Below are positions 26,155 through 34,462 of a stretch of 64,000 nt of DNA, in pieces. Source of the stretch: Bryobacterales bacterium (GTDB taxonomy: Bacteria; Acidobacteriota; Terriglobia; Bryobacterales; Bryobacteraceae); assembly GCA_020846745.1 (NCBI GenBank), contig JADLDI010000125.1, positions 1 through 64,000 on the forward strand, read 5' to 3'. A program made the translations under genes and the position numbers. Numbering within the stretch: the first letter of the stretch is position 1; each line of letters starts with the position of its first letter. Below the pieces are notes generated by a model that saw only the letters and a program-made list of their open reading frames with translations, was not told where the DNA came from and made no database searches.

Positions 26155-26766
26155 CTAGGGCGCCAGCGCCGTCCGCACCGGCCTTCGCGACCCGTTCCAA
26201 GTGTAAATGAGCGGCGTTGCCGTCGGCACCCGCTCCAGCGCCTGCGCGGACCCGCCGCCCAGCACGTAATCGATCGCCCGGATCGTGTTGCCATGCGCCA
26301 CAACCAGCACGCGCTGTCCCTCTCCGAGCGCCTCTATCACCTCGTCCTCGCAGAACGATCGCACCCGCTCCACCAGATCTTCCAGCGACTCGCCGCCTTC
26401 CGGCCGCAATCCCCACAACCACGGCTGCCCCCATTCCGGACCATACTGCTGGGCCGCCTCGGTGAACTTCATGCCTTCCATGATGCCGAAGCAGCGCTCG
26501 TTCAGCACCGGCCGGATGATCGTCTCCACATCAGGCGTCCCCAGTTCCTGGAGCGCCAACTCGGCCGTATGCTGCGCACGCTCGAGCGCGGACGTATACA
26601 CCACGTCGAACCCGTAGCTGTGATCGCGCAGCAAGCGGCCCGCCCGCCGTGCCTCTTGCCGGCCTAACTCCGTCAGCGGAACGTTGGTCGACCCCGTGAA
26701 CCGCTGCTGCACGTTCCAGATGCTTTGGCCGTGCCGCAGCACCACTAACGATCGCTCAGAATCCAT
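26155..26766 (-). CDS. Histidine phosphatase, phosphoglycerate-mutase-like
   Basis: The 203-residue protein is a histidine phosphatase superfamily member with LVVLRHGQSIWN (phospho-acceptor His and Arg), RFTGSTNVPLTELG, NERCFGIMEG, GGESLEDLVERV and the second His in VVAHGNTIRAI. RFTG and NER motifs match cofactor-dependent phosphoglycerate mutase, but the protein is shorter than the usual 230-250 residues, so it may be a related phosphatase. It is the last gene of the uvrA-mtnA operon, six bases after mtnA, which could indicate a salvage phosphatase role instead of glycolysis. Confidence 0.82.
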   Translation of the reverse strand: MDSERSLVVLRHGQSIWNVQQRFTGSTNVPLTELGRQEARRAGRLLRDHSYGFDVVYTSALERAQHTAELALQELGTPDVETIIRPVLNERCFGIMEGMKFTEAAQQYGPEWGQPWLWGLRPEGGESLEDLVERVRSFCEDEVIEALGEGQRVLVVAHGNTIRAIDYVLGGGSAQALERVPTATPLIYTWNGSRRPVRTALAP

Positions 26767-26772
26767 CGCTTC

Positions 26773-27786
26773 TCAATCTTTGCCGGCGAGGGTTCGTAAA
26801 GAGTGCTCGAACGGCGCTTTCGCCACCCCGCGCTCGGTGATGATCGCCGTCACGTACCGGTTCGGCGTCACGTCGAACGCCGGATTCTGCACCGCGATGT
26901 TCTCGGGCGCCACCGGCACCCCGAACACCTCCGTTACCTCTGTTGCCGCGCGCTGCTCAATTGGAATCTGGTCGCCGGAAGTCAGCGTCAGGTCGAGCGT
27001 CGAAATCGGCGCGGCCACATAGAACGGAACGCCGTTCTCCTTGGCGAGCACGGCCACCGAGTAGGTACCAACCTTATTGGCGACATCGCCGTTCGCCGCA
27101 ATCCGGTCCGCACCCACGATCACACAGCCGATCCGGCCCGACCGCAGAAAGTACCCGGCCATGTTATCGGTGATCAGCGTCGTCGCGATCCCGTCCTGTT
27201 GCAGTTCCCACGCTGTCAGCCGTGCGCCCTGCAGGAACGGCCGCGTCTCGTCCGCGAACACGTCAATCTTCTTCCCCGCTTCGATCGCCGCACGAATTAC
27301 ACCCAGTGCGGTGCCGTAACCCGCCGTCGCCAGCGCGCCCGCGTTGCAGTGCGTCAGCACCGTCTTGCCATCCGGCACCAGCGGCGCCCCATGCCGGCCC
27401 ATCGCACGGTTGATCTCGATGTCTTCCTCTTTGATCAGCTTCGCCTCGGCTTCCAGCCGGTCCGCTACCGCCCCCGCCGTTGCGCCTTTGAGCGAATGGT
27501 ACAGCTTCTTCATCCGGTCGATCGCCCAGAACAGGTTCACGGCCGTCGGCCGCGTCGCGGCCAGCGTCTTGCACACCGTATCGATGTCGTTGCCCGCGCG
27601 AACGCCCAACGCCACGCCCATCGCCGCCGCCACGCCGATCGCCGGAGCCCCGCGAATGATCATCGTGACAATCGCGTGCGCGACCTCTTGATAAGTGCGG
27701 CAGGTGACGTACACCGTCTCGCGCGGCAGCTTCGTCTGGTCGATCATGACGACCCCATTGGGGGTCCATTGAATGGTCTCTACCAT
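26773..27786 (-). CDS. mtnA: S-methyl-5-thioribose-1-phosphate isomerase
   Basis: The 337-residue protein converts methylthioribose-1-phosphate to methylthioribulose-1-phosphate in methionine salvage. Family marks are RGAPAIGVAAAMGVALG, the catalytic Cys in LTHCNAGALATAGYGTALG, DETRPFLQGARLTAWEL, and the catalytic Asp in VGADRIAANGDVANKVGTY. Length and order match the family fully. Translation starts at ATG 27786 (MVETIQW), overlapping the CPBP gene by 7 bases. The remaining salvage genes are not nearby. The long N-terminal extension of the open frame is non-coding overlap. Confidence 0.95.
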   Translation of the reverse strand: MVETIQWTPNGVVMIDQTKLPRETVYVTCRTYQEVAHAIVTMIIRGAPAIGVAAAMGVALGVRAGNDIDTVCKTLAATRPTAVNLFWAIDRMKKLYHSLKGATAGAVADRLEAEAKLIKEEDIEINRAMGRHGAPLVPDGKTVLTHCNAGALATAGYGTALGVIRAAIEAGKKIDVFADETRPFLQGARLTAWELQQDGIATTLITDNMAGYFLRSGRIGCVIVGADRIAANGDVANKVGTYSVAVLAKENGVPFYVAAPISTLDLTLTSGDQIPIEQRAATEVTEVFGVPVAPENIAVQNPAFDVTPNRYVTAIITERGVAKAPFEHSLRTLAGKD

Positions 27787-28514
27787 TTCGGCAGTTTGTC
27801 TCCTTGAGTAGCCAGAAATCCGGCAAAGAAAGCGAGGTTGTAAGTGGCGTGCATCGCCGTCGCCGCGCCTGTCGAACCAGTCACATGCCGCACCGCGCCG
27901 AACGCCGCGCCCGCCAGCCCGATCAGCAGAATGTGCCGCCACGACCATGCGTATTGCGGACCATGCAGCACCGCAAACGGCACCGCCGCCAGGATAATCG
28001 CGGCCACGGCGCCTACCGTGCGCGTCAGCAATGGCAGCAGAAATCCCCGAAACGCCAGTTCCTCGCACAGCGGCCCGAGCGTCACCGCGAAGAACCCCAC
28101 CAAGGCGATTGATGTCGGCGAATCCAGTAACTCCATTAGCGGCACCTGCGTATCCGGAGTATTTAGCAACTTACCTAACACCCCGACAGTAACCGCCAGC
28201 ACCGGACCGAGCAGCAGGCTCCGCCACAAAACCCGCGGCGCAGCGTCCCACCGCAGCGACCTCCAGAACGGCTGTTGATACCGCAGATGAAAGATGGCGT
28301 AGAGCGCCAGAAACCAAAAGCCGTATAGCGTGAACTGCAGCAGCAATGCGGTGAACGTGCGTGACAGCGGCCCAGCCGCCCAGTTCGCGCCCATCACGAC
28401 GCCGAATGCCAGCAGTCCGGCCGGAGCCAGCGCCGCCAGAAACAGCAGAAAATCGACGTAATTCCAAAAGGGATACTGCGACGGTTGCGGTTGGGCGTCT
28501 TCGGTTTCCATCAT
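27780..28514 (-). CDS. CPBP-family intramembrane glutamic endopeptidase
   Basis: The 244-residue protein has about seven TM helices. CPBP/Rce1 motifs are EELAFRGFLLPLL (the EExxxR motif with the catalytic Glu pair), a His in VLHGPQY, and a third motif HATYNLAF. Family members process CAAX-like proteins, bacteriocin-related peptides or anti-sigma factors; the bacterial substrate is unknown here. Its ATG overlaps the stop of the upstream gene (TGATG), and its end overlaps mtnA. Confidence 0.88.
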   Translation of the reverse strand: MMETEDAQPQPSQYPFWNYVDFLLFLAALAPAGLLAFGVVMGANWAAGPLSRTFTALLLQFTLYGFWFLALYAIFHLRYQQPFWRSLRWDAAPRVLWRSLLLGPVLAVTVGVLGKLLNTPDTQVPLMELLDSPTSIALVGFFAVTLGPLCEELAFRGFLLPLLTRTVGAVAAIILAAVPFAVLHGPQYAWSWRHILLIGLAGAAFGAVRHVTGSTGAATAMHATYNLAFFAGFLATQGDKLPKW

Positions 28515-29470
28515 CAGGATCGCTCGCGTAAGATGGCCGCCAACAGCGGCACCATAATTTCGTGGTGGCCCGTGATCGAGTACCCCTTGCCGCCCGCCTG
28601 CGCATGCGGCCGCTCGACCACGTTCACCTTGGGCCGGTAATGCTGGAGGAAATCGAAGTTAACGGTAGTGAAGTCGCGCAGCGGCAATCCGAGATTCCGC
28701 ACTGACGACACAGCCTTCAGGAACACCTCCGGCAGCACCACGGCCGAACCTAAGTTCACATACACGCCGCCGCTATGTAACTCCCGGATCAGCGAACACA
28801 GCAGCCGGAAGTCATAGTGCGTGGCATGGCCCAGCGCCGCCGCATCCACACCAGGATGCGCATGCGGGGTGTCGGTACCAACCGCGATATGAACCGTTAC
28901 CGGGATGTTCCGCCGGTGCGACTCCACCAGCAGTGAACTGGAAGCAAAGAGCGGATCGGCCACCGACGCCGCCAGCCGGCTGAGCGCTTCCCCGGCCCCG
29001 ACATTGTCGCGCGCCGCTTCCGTTAACGCCGCGTTGTATTCGCGGCCCGTCTCTTCCGCGCTCCCGAAACTCCCGTCCGGCAGCACGGCCTCGACATCTT
29101 CCGACGAATGGCCGGCCATGGCGAATTCCAGATCATGAATAGCGGCCGCGCCGTTCAGCGCAAACGAAGTCGCAAAGCCAAGGTGGGCCAAGTCCAGCAG
29201 AATCGGCGCCAGTCCGCACTTGATCACATGGCCGCCCAGCCCCCAGATGATCGCCCGCTTCGAATTCCGCGCGCGCTCGATGGCATCGGCCACGTGCCGC
29301 AGCGAGTCCGCCGCCAGCAGTTTCGGCATCGAGTCGAGCAACTGGCCCGCCGACGAGCCCATCGCCGCGACCGACGCAAAGTGCTCCACCCGCACCTTGC
29401 CCCCGCGTCCCTTCAAAGACACGGTCCGTAAGTTCGTCAGATCCAACGGCTGATAAGGATAACGGGTCAC
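28514..29470 (-). CDS. Unidentified conserved-looking protein coupled to uvrA
   Basis: I do not recognise the family. The 318-residue protein is soluble with no signal peptide. Striking segments are IIWGLGGHVIKCGLAP (Gly-rich, nucleotide-binding-like), LGFATSFALNGAAAIHDLEFAMAG, VTVHIAVGTDTPHAHPGVDAAALGHATHYDF (several His and Asp residues suggestive of metal binding) and YVNLGSAVVLPEVFLKAVSSVRNLG. Translation begins at GTG 29470, inside the GTGA overlap with the uvrA stop. The gene ends in the TGATG overlap with the CPBP gene. Such tight coupling indicates a single stoichiometric operon. The 47 codons upstream of the GTG lie inside uvrA and were rejected. A Rossmann-like metal- or NAD-dependent enzyme is a guess. 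Confidence 0.65.
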   Translation of the reverse strand: MTRYPYQPLDLTNLRTVSLKGRGGKVRVEHFASVAAMGSSAGQLLDSMPKLLAADSLRHVADAIERARNSKRAIIWGLGGHVIKCGLAPILLDLAHLGFATSFALNGAAAIHDLEFAMAGHSSEDVEAVLPDGSFGSAEETGREYNAALTEAARDNVGAGEALSRLAASVADPLFASSSLLVESHRRNIPVTVHIAVGTDTPHAHPGVDAAALGHATHYDFRLLCSLIRELHSGGVYVNLGSAVVLPEVFLKAVSSVRNLGLPLRDFTTVNFDFLQHYRPKVNVVERPHAQAGGKGYSITGHHEIMVPLLAAILRERS

Positions 29471-32229
29471 TGTAAGTTTGCTTTCTGCATCACTTTTGCG
29501 AGCGCTCGCCCAGTGTAGCTTTTCTTGTTTCGCACTACCTGCTCCGGTGTTCCCGCGCACACAATCTGCCCCCCGCGGTCGCCGCCCTCCGGGCCCAGAT
29601 CGATAATCCAATCGGCCGACTTGATCACATCCAGATGATGCTCAATCACCAGCACCGTATTGCCCAGATCCACCAGCTTCTGCAGCACATCCAGCAGCTT
29701 CTGCACATCGTCGAAGTGCAGCCCCGTAGTCGGTTCGTCCAGGATATAAAACGTGCGCCCCGTCTGCCGCCGCGATAACTCGCGCGCCAGCTTGATCCGC
29801 TGCGCCTCGCCGCCCGATAACGTCGTTGACGACTGCCCTAAGTGGATATACCCCAGCCCCACTTCATTCAGAGTCTTCAACTTAGGATATATCTGCGGAA
29901 TCGACTCGAGCAATGGCGCCGCCTCTTCCACCGTCGTCTCCAGTAAGTCCGCAATCGACTTACCTTTGAACTTCACTTGCAGCGTTTCGTAGTTATACCG
30001 CCGCCCGCGGCAGATATCGCAGGTGACATATACATCGGGCAGGAAGTTCATCTCAATCCGCTTCAGCCCGTCGCCCTGACAGGCTTCGCAGCGCCCACCC
30101 TTCACGTTGAAGGAAAAACGTCCCGGCTTGTACCCCCGCTCGCGCGACTCCGGCAGCATCGCGTATAAATCCCGGATCGGCGTGAAGGCGCCCGTGTAAG
30201 TCGCCGGGTTCGATCGCGGCGTGCGGCCGATCGGCGACTGGTCGATCTCGATCACCTTGTCGATGTGCTCTAACCCGTCGATGCCCGTGTGGCTGCCCGG
30301 CGCCGTCCGCGACCCGTACACGTTCTGCGACAGCGCCCGAAACAGAATGTCGTGCACCAGCGTCGACTTGCCCGAACCCGAGACACCCGTCACAACAATC
30401 AGATTGCCCAGTGGAAACTCGGCATCGACGTCCTTGAGGTTGTGCTCCTTCGCCCCGCGTACTATGATCTTGTTCCCGTTGCCCGGCCGCCGCGCCGCGG
30501 GTGTCGGAATCTGTTTCCGGCCCGATAGATACTGCCCGGTCAGCGACTCGGCATTGTTACTGATCGCTTCCGGCGTCCCGCACGCTACCAGCCCGCCCCC
30601 CAGCCGACCCGCTCCCGGACCCAAATCGATCACATAGTCCGACTTCGCAATCGTCTCTTCGTCATGCTCCACGACCAGCACCGTGTTTCCCAGGTCGCGC
30701 AACTGGCCCAGCGTATCGATCAGCCGCTCGTTATCCCGTGGATGCAGCCCGATCGACGGCTCATCCAGTACATAAAGGACCCCGCGCAACCGCGACCCGA
30801 TCTGCGTCGCCAGCCGGATCCGCTGCGCCTCTCCGCCCGATAATGTCGCCGCGGACCGCTGCAGATTCAGGTAATCCAGTCCGACCGCCGTCAGAAAATC
30901 CAGCCGCGATACCACCTCTTCCACCACCCGCTCCGCAATCGCCTTCTCACGCGGATCCAGTTCCCATGACGCCGCCAGTTCGCGGGCGCGGTTCAAGGGC
31001 AGGGCAGTGAACTCGCCGATCGACACCCCCTTTACCCGCACCGCCAGTGACGATGGCTTCAACCGCGCGCCATTGCACGATTGACAATGCGCCGGCGACA
31101 TGTAATTCCACAGGTAGTCCCGGTAGGTGTCCGTCGCGTTCTCGTATGCGTCTTCGAGTAGTCCCAGAATGCCGGGGAAGTTGCCCTCGCCTTCAATCAA
31201 GCTGCGCTGCGCCTTCGCCGGCAATTGATCGAACGGCTTTGTGATCGGGATTTTCGCCTTCTTCGCGAAGTCCTCCAGCCGCTGGCACACAAACGTCGAC
31301 GCCGATCCCGGACCCAACCCGCCATCGAGTAGCGGCTTTCCGGGGTCCGTGATCACCTTCGCCGGATCGAAACTCCACTTGTTCCCTAAACCATGGCATG
31401 CCTCGCACGCCCCATACGGACTATTGAACGAAAACAACCGCGGCTCCAGTTGCGGCACACTCGCCCCGCATTCCGGGCACGCGTACTTCTGCGAATACAA
31501 CTGCTCCGGGCCGTTCACCACCGCAATCGTCACCAGCCCCGCCGCCAGCTTCGTCGCCGTCTCGATCGACGCTTCCAACCGGTCCGCCAGCCCCGGCTTC
31601 ACCACCAAACGGTCCACCACCACCTCAATGGTGTGGTTCCGCCGCTTGTCCAGCACAATCTCTTCATCGAGCGACCGCAGCACGCCATCCACCCGCGCCC
31701 GAACGAATCCTTGCCGCCCCAGCTTCTCCAATTCTTTCTTGTATTCGCCCTTGCGCCCCCGTACAATCGGCGCCAGAATCATGATCCGTTCATCCTGCCG
31801 CAGTGCCGCAATTTGCTCCACAATCTGCTGTGTCGACTGTGGCGTGATCTGCAACCCGCAACTCGGGCAATGCGGCACCCCGATCGACGCGTAGAGCACG
31901 CGCAGGTAGTCGTAAATTTCCGTGATCGTCCCCACCGTCGACCGTGGCGACCGCGAAGTCGTCTTCTGCTCAATGGAGATGGCCGGCGACAACCCGTCGA
32001 TCGAATCGACCTCCGGCCGCTCCATCTGGTCCAGAAACTGCCGCGCATAGGGCGACAGCGTTTCGACATACCGCCGCTGGCCTTCCGCGTAGATTGTGTC
32101 AAAGGCGAGCGACGACTTGCCGGACCCGCTCAACCCCGTCACCACCGTGAGCGTGTTGCGCGGAATCTCAACGTCGATATTTTTCAGGTTGTGCTGCCGC
32201 GCGCCATGCACGGTAATACGGTCGAGCAT
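29467..32229 (-). CDS. uvrA: Excinuclease ABC subunit A
   Basis: The 920-residue damage-recognition ATPase of nucleotide excision repair. Both ABC modules are present: Walker A in GLSGSGKSSLAFDTIYAEGQ and in GVSGSGKSTLVHDIL, and signature regions LSGGEAQRIRLATQIG and LSGGEAQRIKLARELS. Zinc modules show CPECG...CEACHG and CEACQGDG...CDICRG. YVLDEPSIGLHPRDN and YILDEPTTGLHFDDV are Walker B/D-loop regions. Length is a little under the 940 of E. coli. Translation starts at ATG 32229 (MLDRITVHGARQHNLKN); the extra 30 upstream codons are not family-like. It heads an operon of five overlapping or nearly overlapping genes on the minus strand. Confidence 0.97.
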   Translation of the reverse strand: MLDRITVHGARQHNLKNIDVEIPRNTLTVVTGLSGSGKSSLAFDTIYAEGQRRYVETLSPYARQFLDQMERPEVDSIDGLSPAISIEQKTTSRSPRSTVGTITEIYDYLRVLYASIGVPHCPSCGLQITPQSTQQIVEQIAALRQDERIMILAPIVRGRKGEYKKELEKLGRQGFVRARVDGVLRSLDEEIVLDKRRNHTIEVVVDRLVVKPGLADRLEASIETATKLAAGLVTIAVVNGPEQLYSQKYACPECGASVPQLEPRLFSFNSPYGACEACHGLGNKWSFDPAKVITDPGKPLLDGGLGPGSASTFVCQRLEDFAKKAKIPITKPFDQLPAKAQRSLIEGEGNFPGILGLLEDAYENATDTYRDYLWNYMSPAHCQSCNGARLKPSSLAVRVKGVSIGEFTALPLNRARELAASWELDPREKAIAERVVEEVVSRLDFLTAVGLDYLNLQRSAATLSGGEAQRIRLATQIGSRLRGVLYVLDEPSIGLHPRDNERLIDTLGQLRDLGNTVLVVEHDEETIAKSDYVIDLGPGAGRLGGGLVACGTPEAISNNAESLTGQYLSGRKQIPTPAARRPGNGNKIIVRGAKEHNLKDVDAEFPLGNLIVVTGVSGSGKSTLVHDILFRALSQNVYGSRTAPGSHTGIDGLEHIDKVIEIDQSPIGRTPRSNPATYTGAFTPIRDLYAMLPESRERGYKPGRFSFNVKGGRCEACQGDGLKRIEMNFLPDVYVTCDICRGRRYNYETLQVKFKGKSIADLLETTVEEAAPLLESIPQIYPKLKTLNEVGLGYIHLGQSSTTLSGGEAQRIKLARELSRRQTGRTFYILDEPTTGLHFDDVQKLLDVLQKLVDLGNTVLVIEHHLDVIKSADWIIDLGPEGGDRGGQIVCAGTPEQVVRNKKSYTGRALAKVMQKANLQ

Positions 32230-32358
32230 GCTTCCGTTTGGGAAACCCCTATTGTCCCGTGAAACCATGCACAGGGGCAAATCCCGGCCCTGGTATCGAT
32301 CTCGGCCTCCCGTGAACAATCGGGATACCCACGGGCCGGTTCGAACCTCTACTCTATA

Positions 32359-32385
32359 GATGAGCGCAACGGCTCATCGGAGGAG
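32359..32385 (+). promoter_or_regulatory. Hairpin followed by strong Shine-Dalgarno before the aldo/keto reductase
   Basis: GATGAGC and GCTCATC form a perfect 7-bp inverted repeat (loop 32366-32371). It is followed at once by GGAGGAG (32379-32385). That Shine-Dalgarno is 7 bases from TTG 32393 and decides the start. A TATAGA -10-like box overlaps at 32355-32360, so the repeat may be a repressor site or a 5' mRNA stem. Confidence 0.45.
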
Positions 32386-32392
32386 AGATATC

Positions 32393-33385
32393 TTGCACAC
32401 GCGGGAATTAGGCAAAAGCTCCCTGGAAGTGTCGGCCATTGGCCTAGGCTGCATGGGAATGAGTTTCGGGTACGGTCCGCCGAAGGACAAACAGGAGATG
32501 ATCGGCGTGATCCGGGCCGCGGTTGACCGTGGCGTCACCTTCTTCGACACAGCGGAAGTGTACGGACCTTTCATCAATGAAGAACTTGTGGGTGAAGCGC
32601 TAGCCCCCTTCCGCAGGCAAGTAGTCATCGCAACCAAGTTTGGATTTGATATCGATCCGCAGACGCGCAGGCAGATTGGACTGAATAGCCGTCCGGATCA
32701 CATTAGGCAGGTGGCGGAAGCGTCGCTGAGACGGCTGAACACCGATGTGATCGATTTGTTCTACCAGCATCGTGTCGATCCGGCGGTCCCGATCGAAGAT
32801 GTGGCCGGAGCCGTCAAGGACCTGATCGTGCAAGGTAAGGTGAAGCACTTTGGGTTGTCGGAAGCGGGCGTCAACGTGATCCGGCGGGCGCACGCCGTAC
32901 AACCGGTCACCGCTCTACAGAGCGAGTACTCCATTTGGTGGCGCGAACCGGAGGGCGAAATATTGCCTGTTCTCGGCGAACTCGGAATTGGGTTCGTTCC
33001 GTTCAGCCCGCTCGGCAAGGGCTATCTCACAGGGAAGATCGACGAAAGCACGAGTTTTGACGCGACTGATTTTCGAAACACGGTTCCACGTTTCGCGCCG
33101 GACGCTCGCAAAGCGAATCGGGCGGTCGTTGTTTTACTCGAATCGATGGCTCAGCGGAAGAAAGCCACGCCGGCCCAGATTGCATTGGCTTGGGTGCTGG
33201 CGCAAAAGCCCTGGATGGTGCCGATTCCCGGGACGACGAAGTTGCACCGGCTTGACGAGAATCTACAGGCGGCTGACCTCGAACTGAGTTCGGCGGATCT
33301 GCAGGAAATCGACGCCGCGGCATCGCACATCCATGTCACCGGAGCGCGTTATTCCGAAGGCGCCCAACGCTGGATAAACCGGTGA
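32393..33385 (+). CDS. Aldo/keto reductase, AKR13-like
   Basis: The 330-residue NADPH-dependent oxidoreductase reduces carbonyls. The catalytic tetrad is intact: Asp and Tyr in FFDTAEVYGP, Lys in IATKFGF, and His in LFYQHRVDP. The N-terminus (TRELGKSSLEVSAIGLGCMGMS) and C-terminal IPGTTKLHRLDENL match the AKR13/general stress aldo-keto group. Start is TTG 32393, 7 bases after GGAGGAG; ATG 32360 lies in a hairpin and lacks a ribosome site. It is divergent from uvrA with a 163-base shared promoter region, which raises the possibility of a shared stress response. Confidence 0.93.
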   Translation: MHTRELGKSSLEVSAIGLGCMGMSFGYGPPKDKQEMIGVIRAAVDRGVTFFDTAEVYGPFINEELVGEALAPFRRQVVIATKFGFDIDPQTRRQIGLNSRPDHIRQVAEASLRRLNTDVIDLFYQHRVDPAVPIEDVAGAVKDLIVQGKVKHFGLSEAGVNVIRRAHAVQPVTALQSEYSIWWREPEGEILPVLGELGIGFVPFSPLGKGYLTGKIDESTSFDATDFRNTVPRFAPDARKANRAVVVLLESMAQRKKATPAQIALAWVLAQKPWMVPIPGTTKLHRLDENLQAADLELSSADLQEIDAAASHIHVTGARYSEGAQRWINR

Positions 33386-33390
33386 TGCGG

Positions 33391-33816
33391 CTAGCGCAAG
33401 CCGGCAGCGCGTAAGTGGAGGGTGTACTCCTTATCGGTATGCATGATGTGGTCGAGAATCCACTGCCGCAGAAAATTGACCATGTCGTTTGGATCGCGGC
33501 TCCTGCCCGCCCGGTAATCATCTCTCATCGCCAACACCTGGACTTTCAGGCGGTTGTGCTCGGCGCAGTGAGCGGCGACGTCCGGATACCTGTGAAACCG
33601 CATTAGCGTTTCTTCGGAACTGAAGTGACAAACCGTGTAGTCGACGAGGGCATCGATGGTGGCGGCCAGTTGTTGAGGACCCCTACCGTCCATCATCTCG
33701 GCCCAGAGCTGGTTCAAGAGGTCGACCAGTTTCTTATGTTGTTGGTCGATTGCGGTGATGCCGACGCTATACATATCGGACCATCGTACGAGTGGAGATG
33801 CTACCGTTCCGGCCAT
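33391..33816 (-). CDS. Bacteriohemerythrin
   Basis: The 141-residue non-haem di-iron O2-binding protein has the full ligand set: His in DQQHKKL, His and Glu in HFSSEE, two His in HCAEHNRL, and His plus Asp in HIMHTDKEY. The N-terminal strand VRWSDMYSVGITAIDQQH is typical. It stores or delivers oxygen or acts as an O2 sensor. I chose ATG 33816 (MAGTVASPLVRW) because upstream codons are not family-like; no strong Shine-Dalgarno is seen at either site. It converges on the aldo/keto reductase five bases away. Confidence 0.92.
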   Translation of the reverse strand: MAGTVASPLVRWSDMYSVGITAIDQQHKKLVDLLNQLWAEMMDGRGPQQLAATIDALVDYTVCHFSSEETLMRFHRYPDVAAHCAEHNRLKVQVLAMRDDYRAGRSRDPNDMVNFLRQWILDHIMHTDKEYTLHLRAAGLR

Positions 33817-33921
33817 GTGTTTTTTATCGGCTGGGTTGCGATGATCCTGTAGTGTCTTTTTTTGTACGACCAACCGGCAGATAGGGATATGTTGAATTGT
33901 TCTATCCGAGACGGTCCGGGG

Positions 33922-34443
33922 CTACCAGTACAGGCTGCTTGCGATTTGGCGGAGCACTGTATCGCGCGCCGTGACTTTGTCCCGTAACCCTTGGGCGATC
34001 AAGATAAGCTGCCGGCCTCGCGTGGTCATCGCGAATGCACGCAGCCGGTACGGCGCCTTTCGCTCCGGATGGATGAAGTCGAAAGTGTAGACGACGCCCG
34101 AGATTCCGTCCTTCTTACGGGGCTGGGCGAAGCGCTCGATGTCGCCTTCGCGTTCAACCGGAACCTTGCCGCCGCGAAAGCGGGCGCGGATGCCTTGGAT
34201 GTAGTCCTGTTCGGAGGACTGATCGTCTTGCGGAGACCAGACGGTGTAGACTTCCGGGTTATCCTCACGGTCCGGACTGATGGTGACCCCGGGCGGCATC
34301 AAGGTTACGCCGACCTCGGCGTCTTCGGCGGTCCAACCATCCGGGAGTTCGAGCGTGAAGCCCAGCTTGGGATGTTTGTACTTTTTCTTCGCGAGCAGGG
34401 CGGATGCGAAGACGGTCGAGAGTATCAGGCTGCGGCGAGTCAT
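33922..34443 (-). CDS. Secreted PsbP/DUF1795-like small protein
   Basis: The 173-residue protein has a signal peptide (TRRSLILSTVFASALLA) and then KHPKLGFTLELPDGWTAEDAEVGVTLMPPG, the beta-hairpin opening of PsbP/MOG1-like (DUF1795-type) folds. The remainder (PYRLRAFAMTTRGRQLILIAQG) also fits that compact fold. Function in bacteria is unknown. It shares strand with ychF, ending 19 bases upstream of it in transcription order, and probably belongs to the same transcript. Confidence 0.6.
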   Translation of the reverse strand: MTRRSLILSTVFASALLAKKKYKHPKLGFTLELPDGWTAEDAEVGVTLMPPGVTISPDREDNPEVYTVWSPQDDQSSEQDYIQGIRARFRGGKVPVEREGDIERFAQPRKKDGISGVVYTFDFIHPERKAPYRLRAFAMTTRGRQLILIAQGLRDKVTARDTVLRQIASSLYW

Positions 34444-34462
34444 TTCGGGCATCCTCGACTGG

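Noticed and set aside
27787..28068. N-terminal extension of mtnA
   Set aside because: The extra 94 codons lie inside the CPBP gene in another frame; MtnA family proteins begin at MVETIQW.
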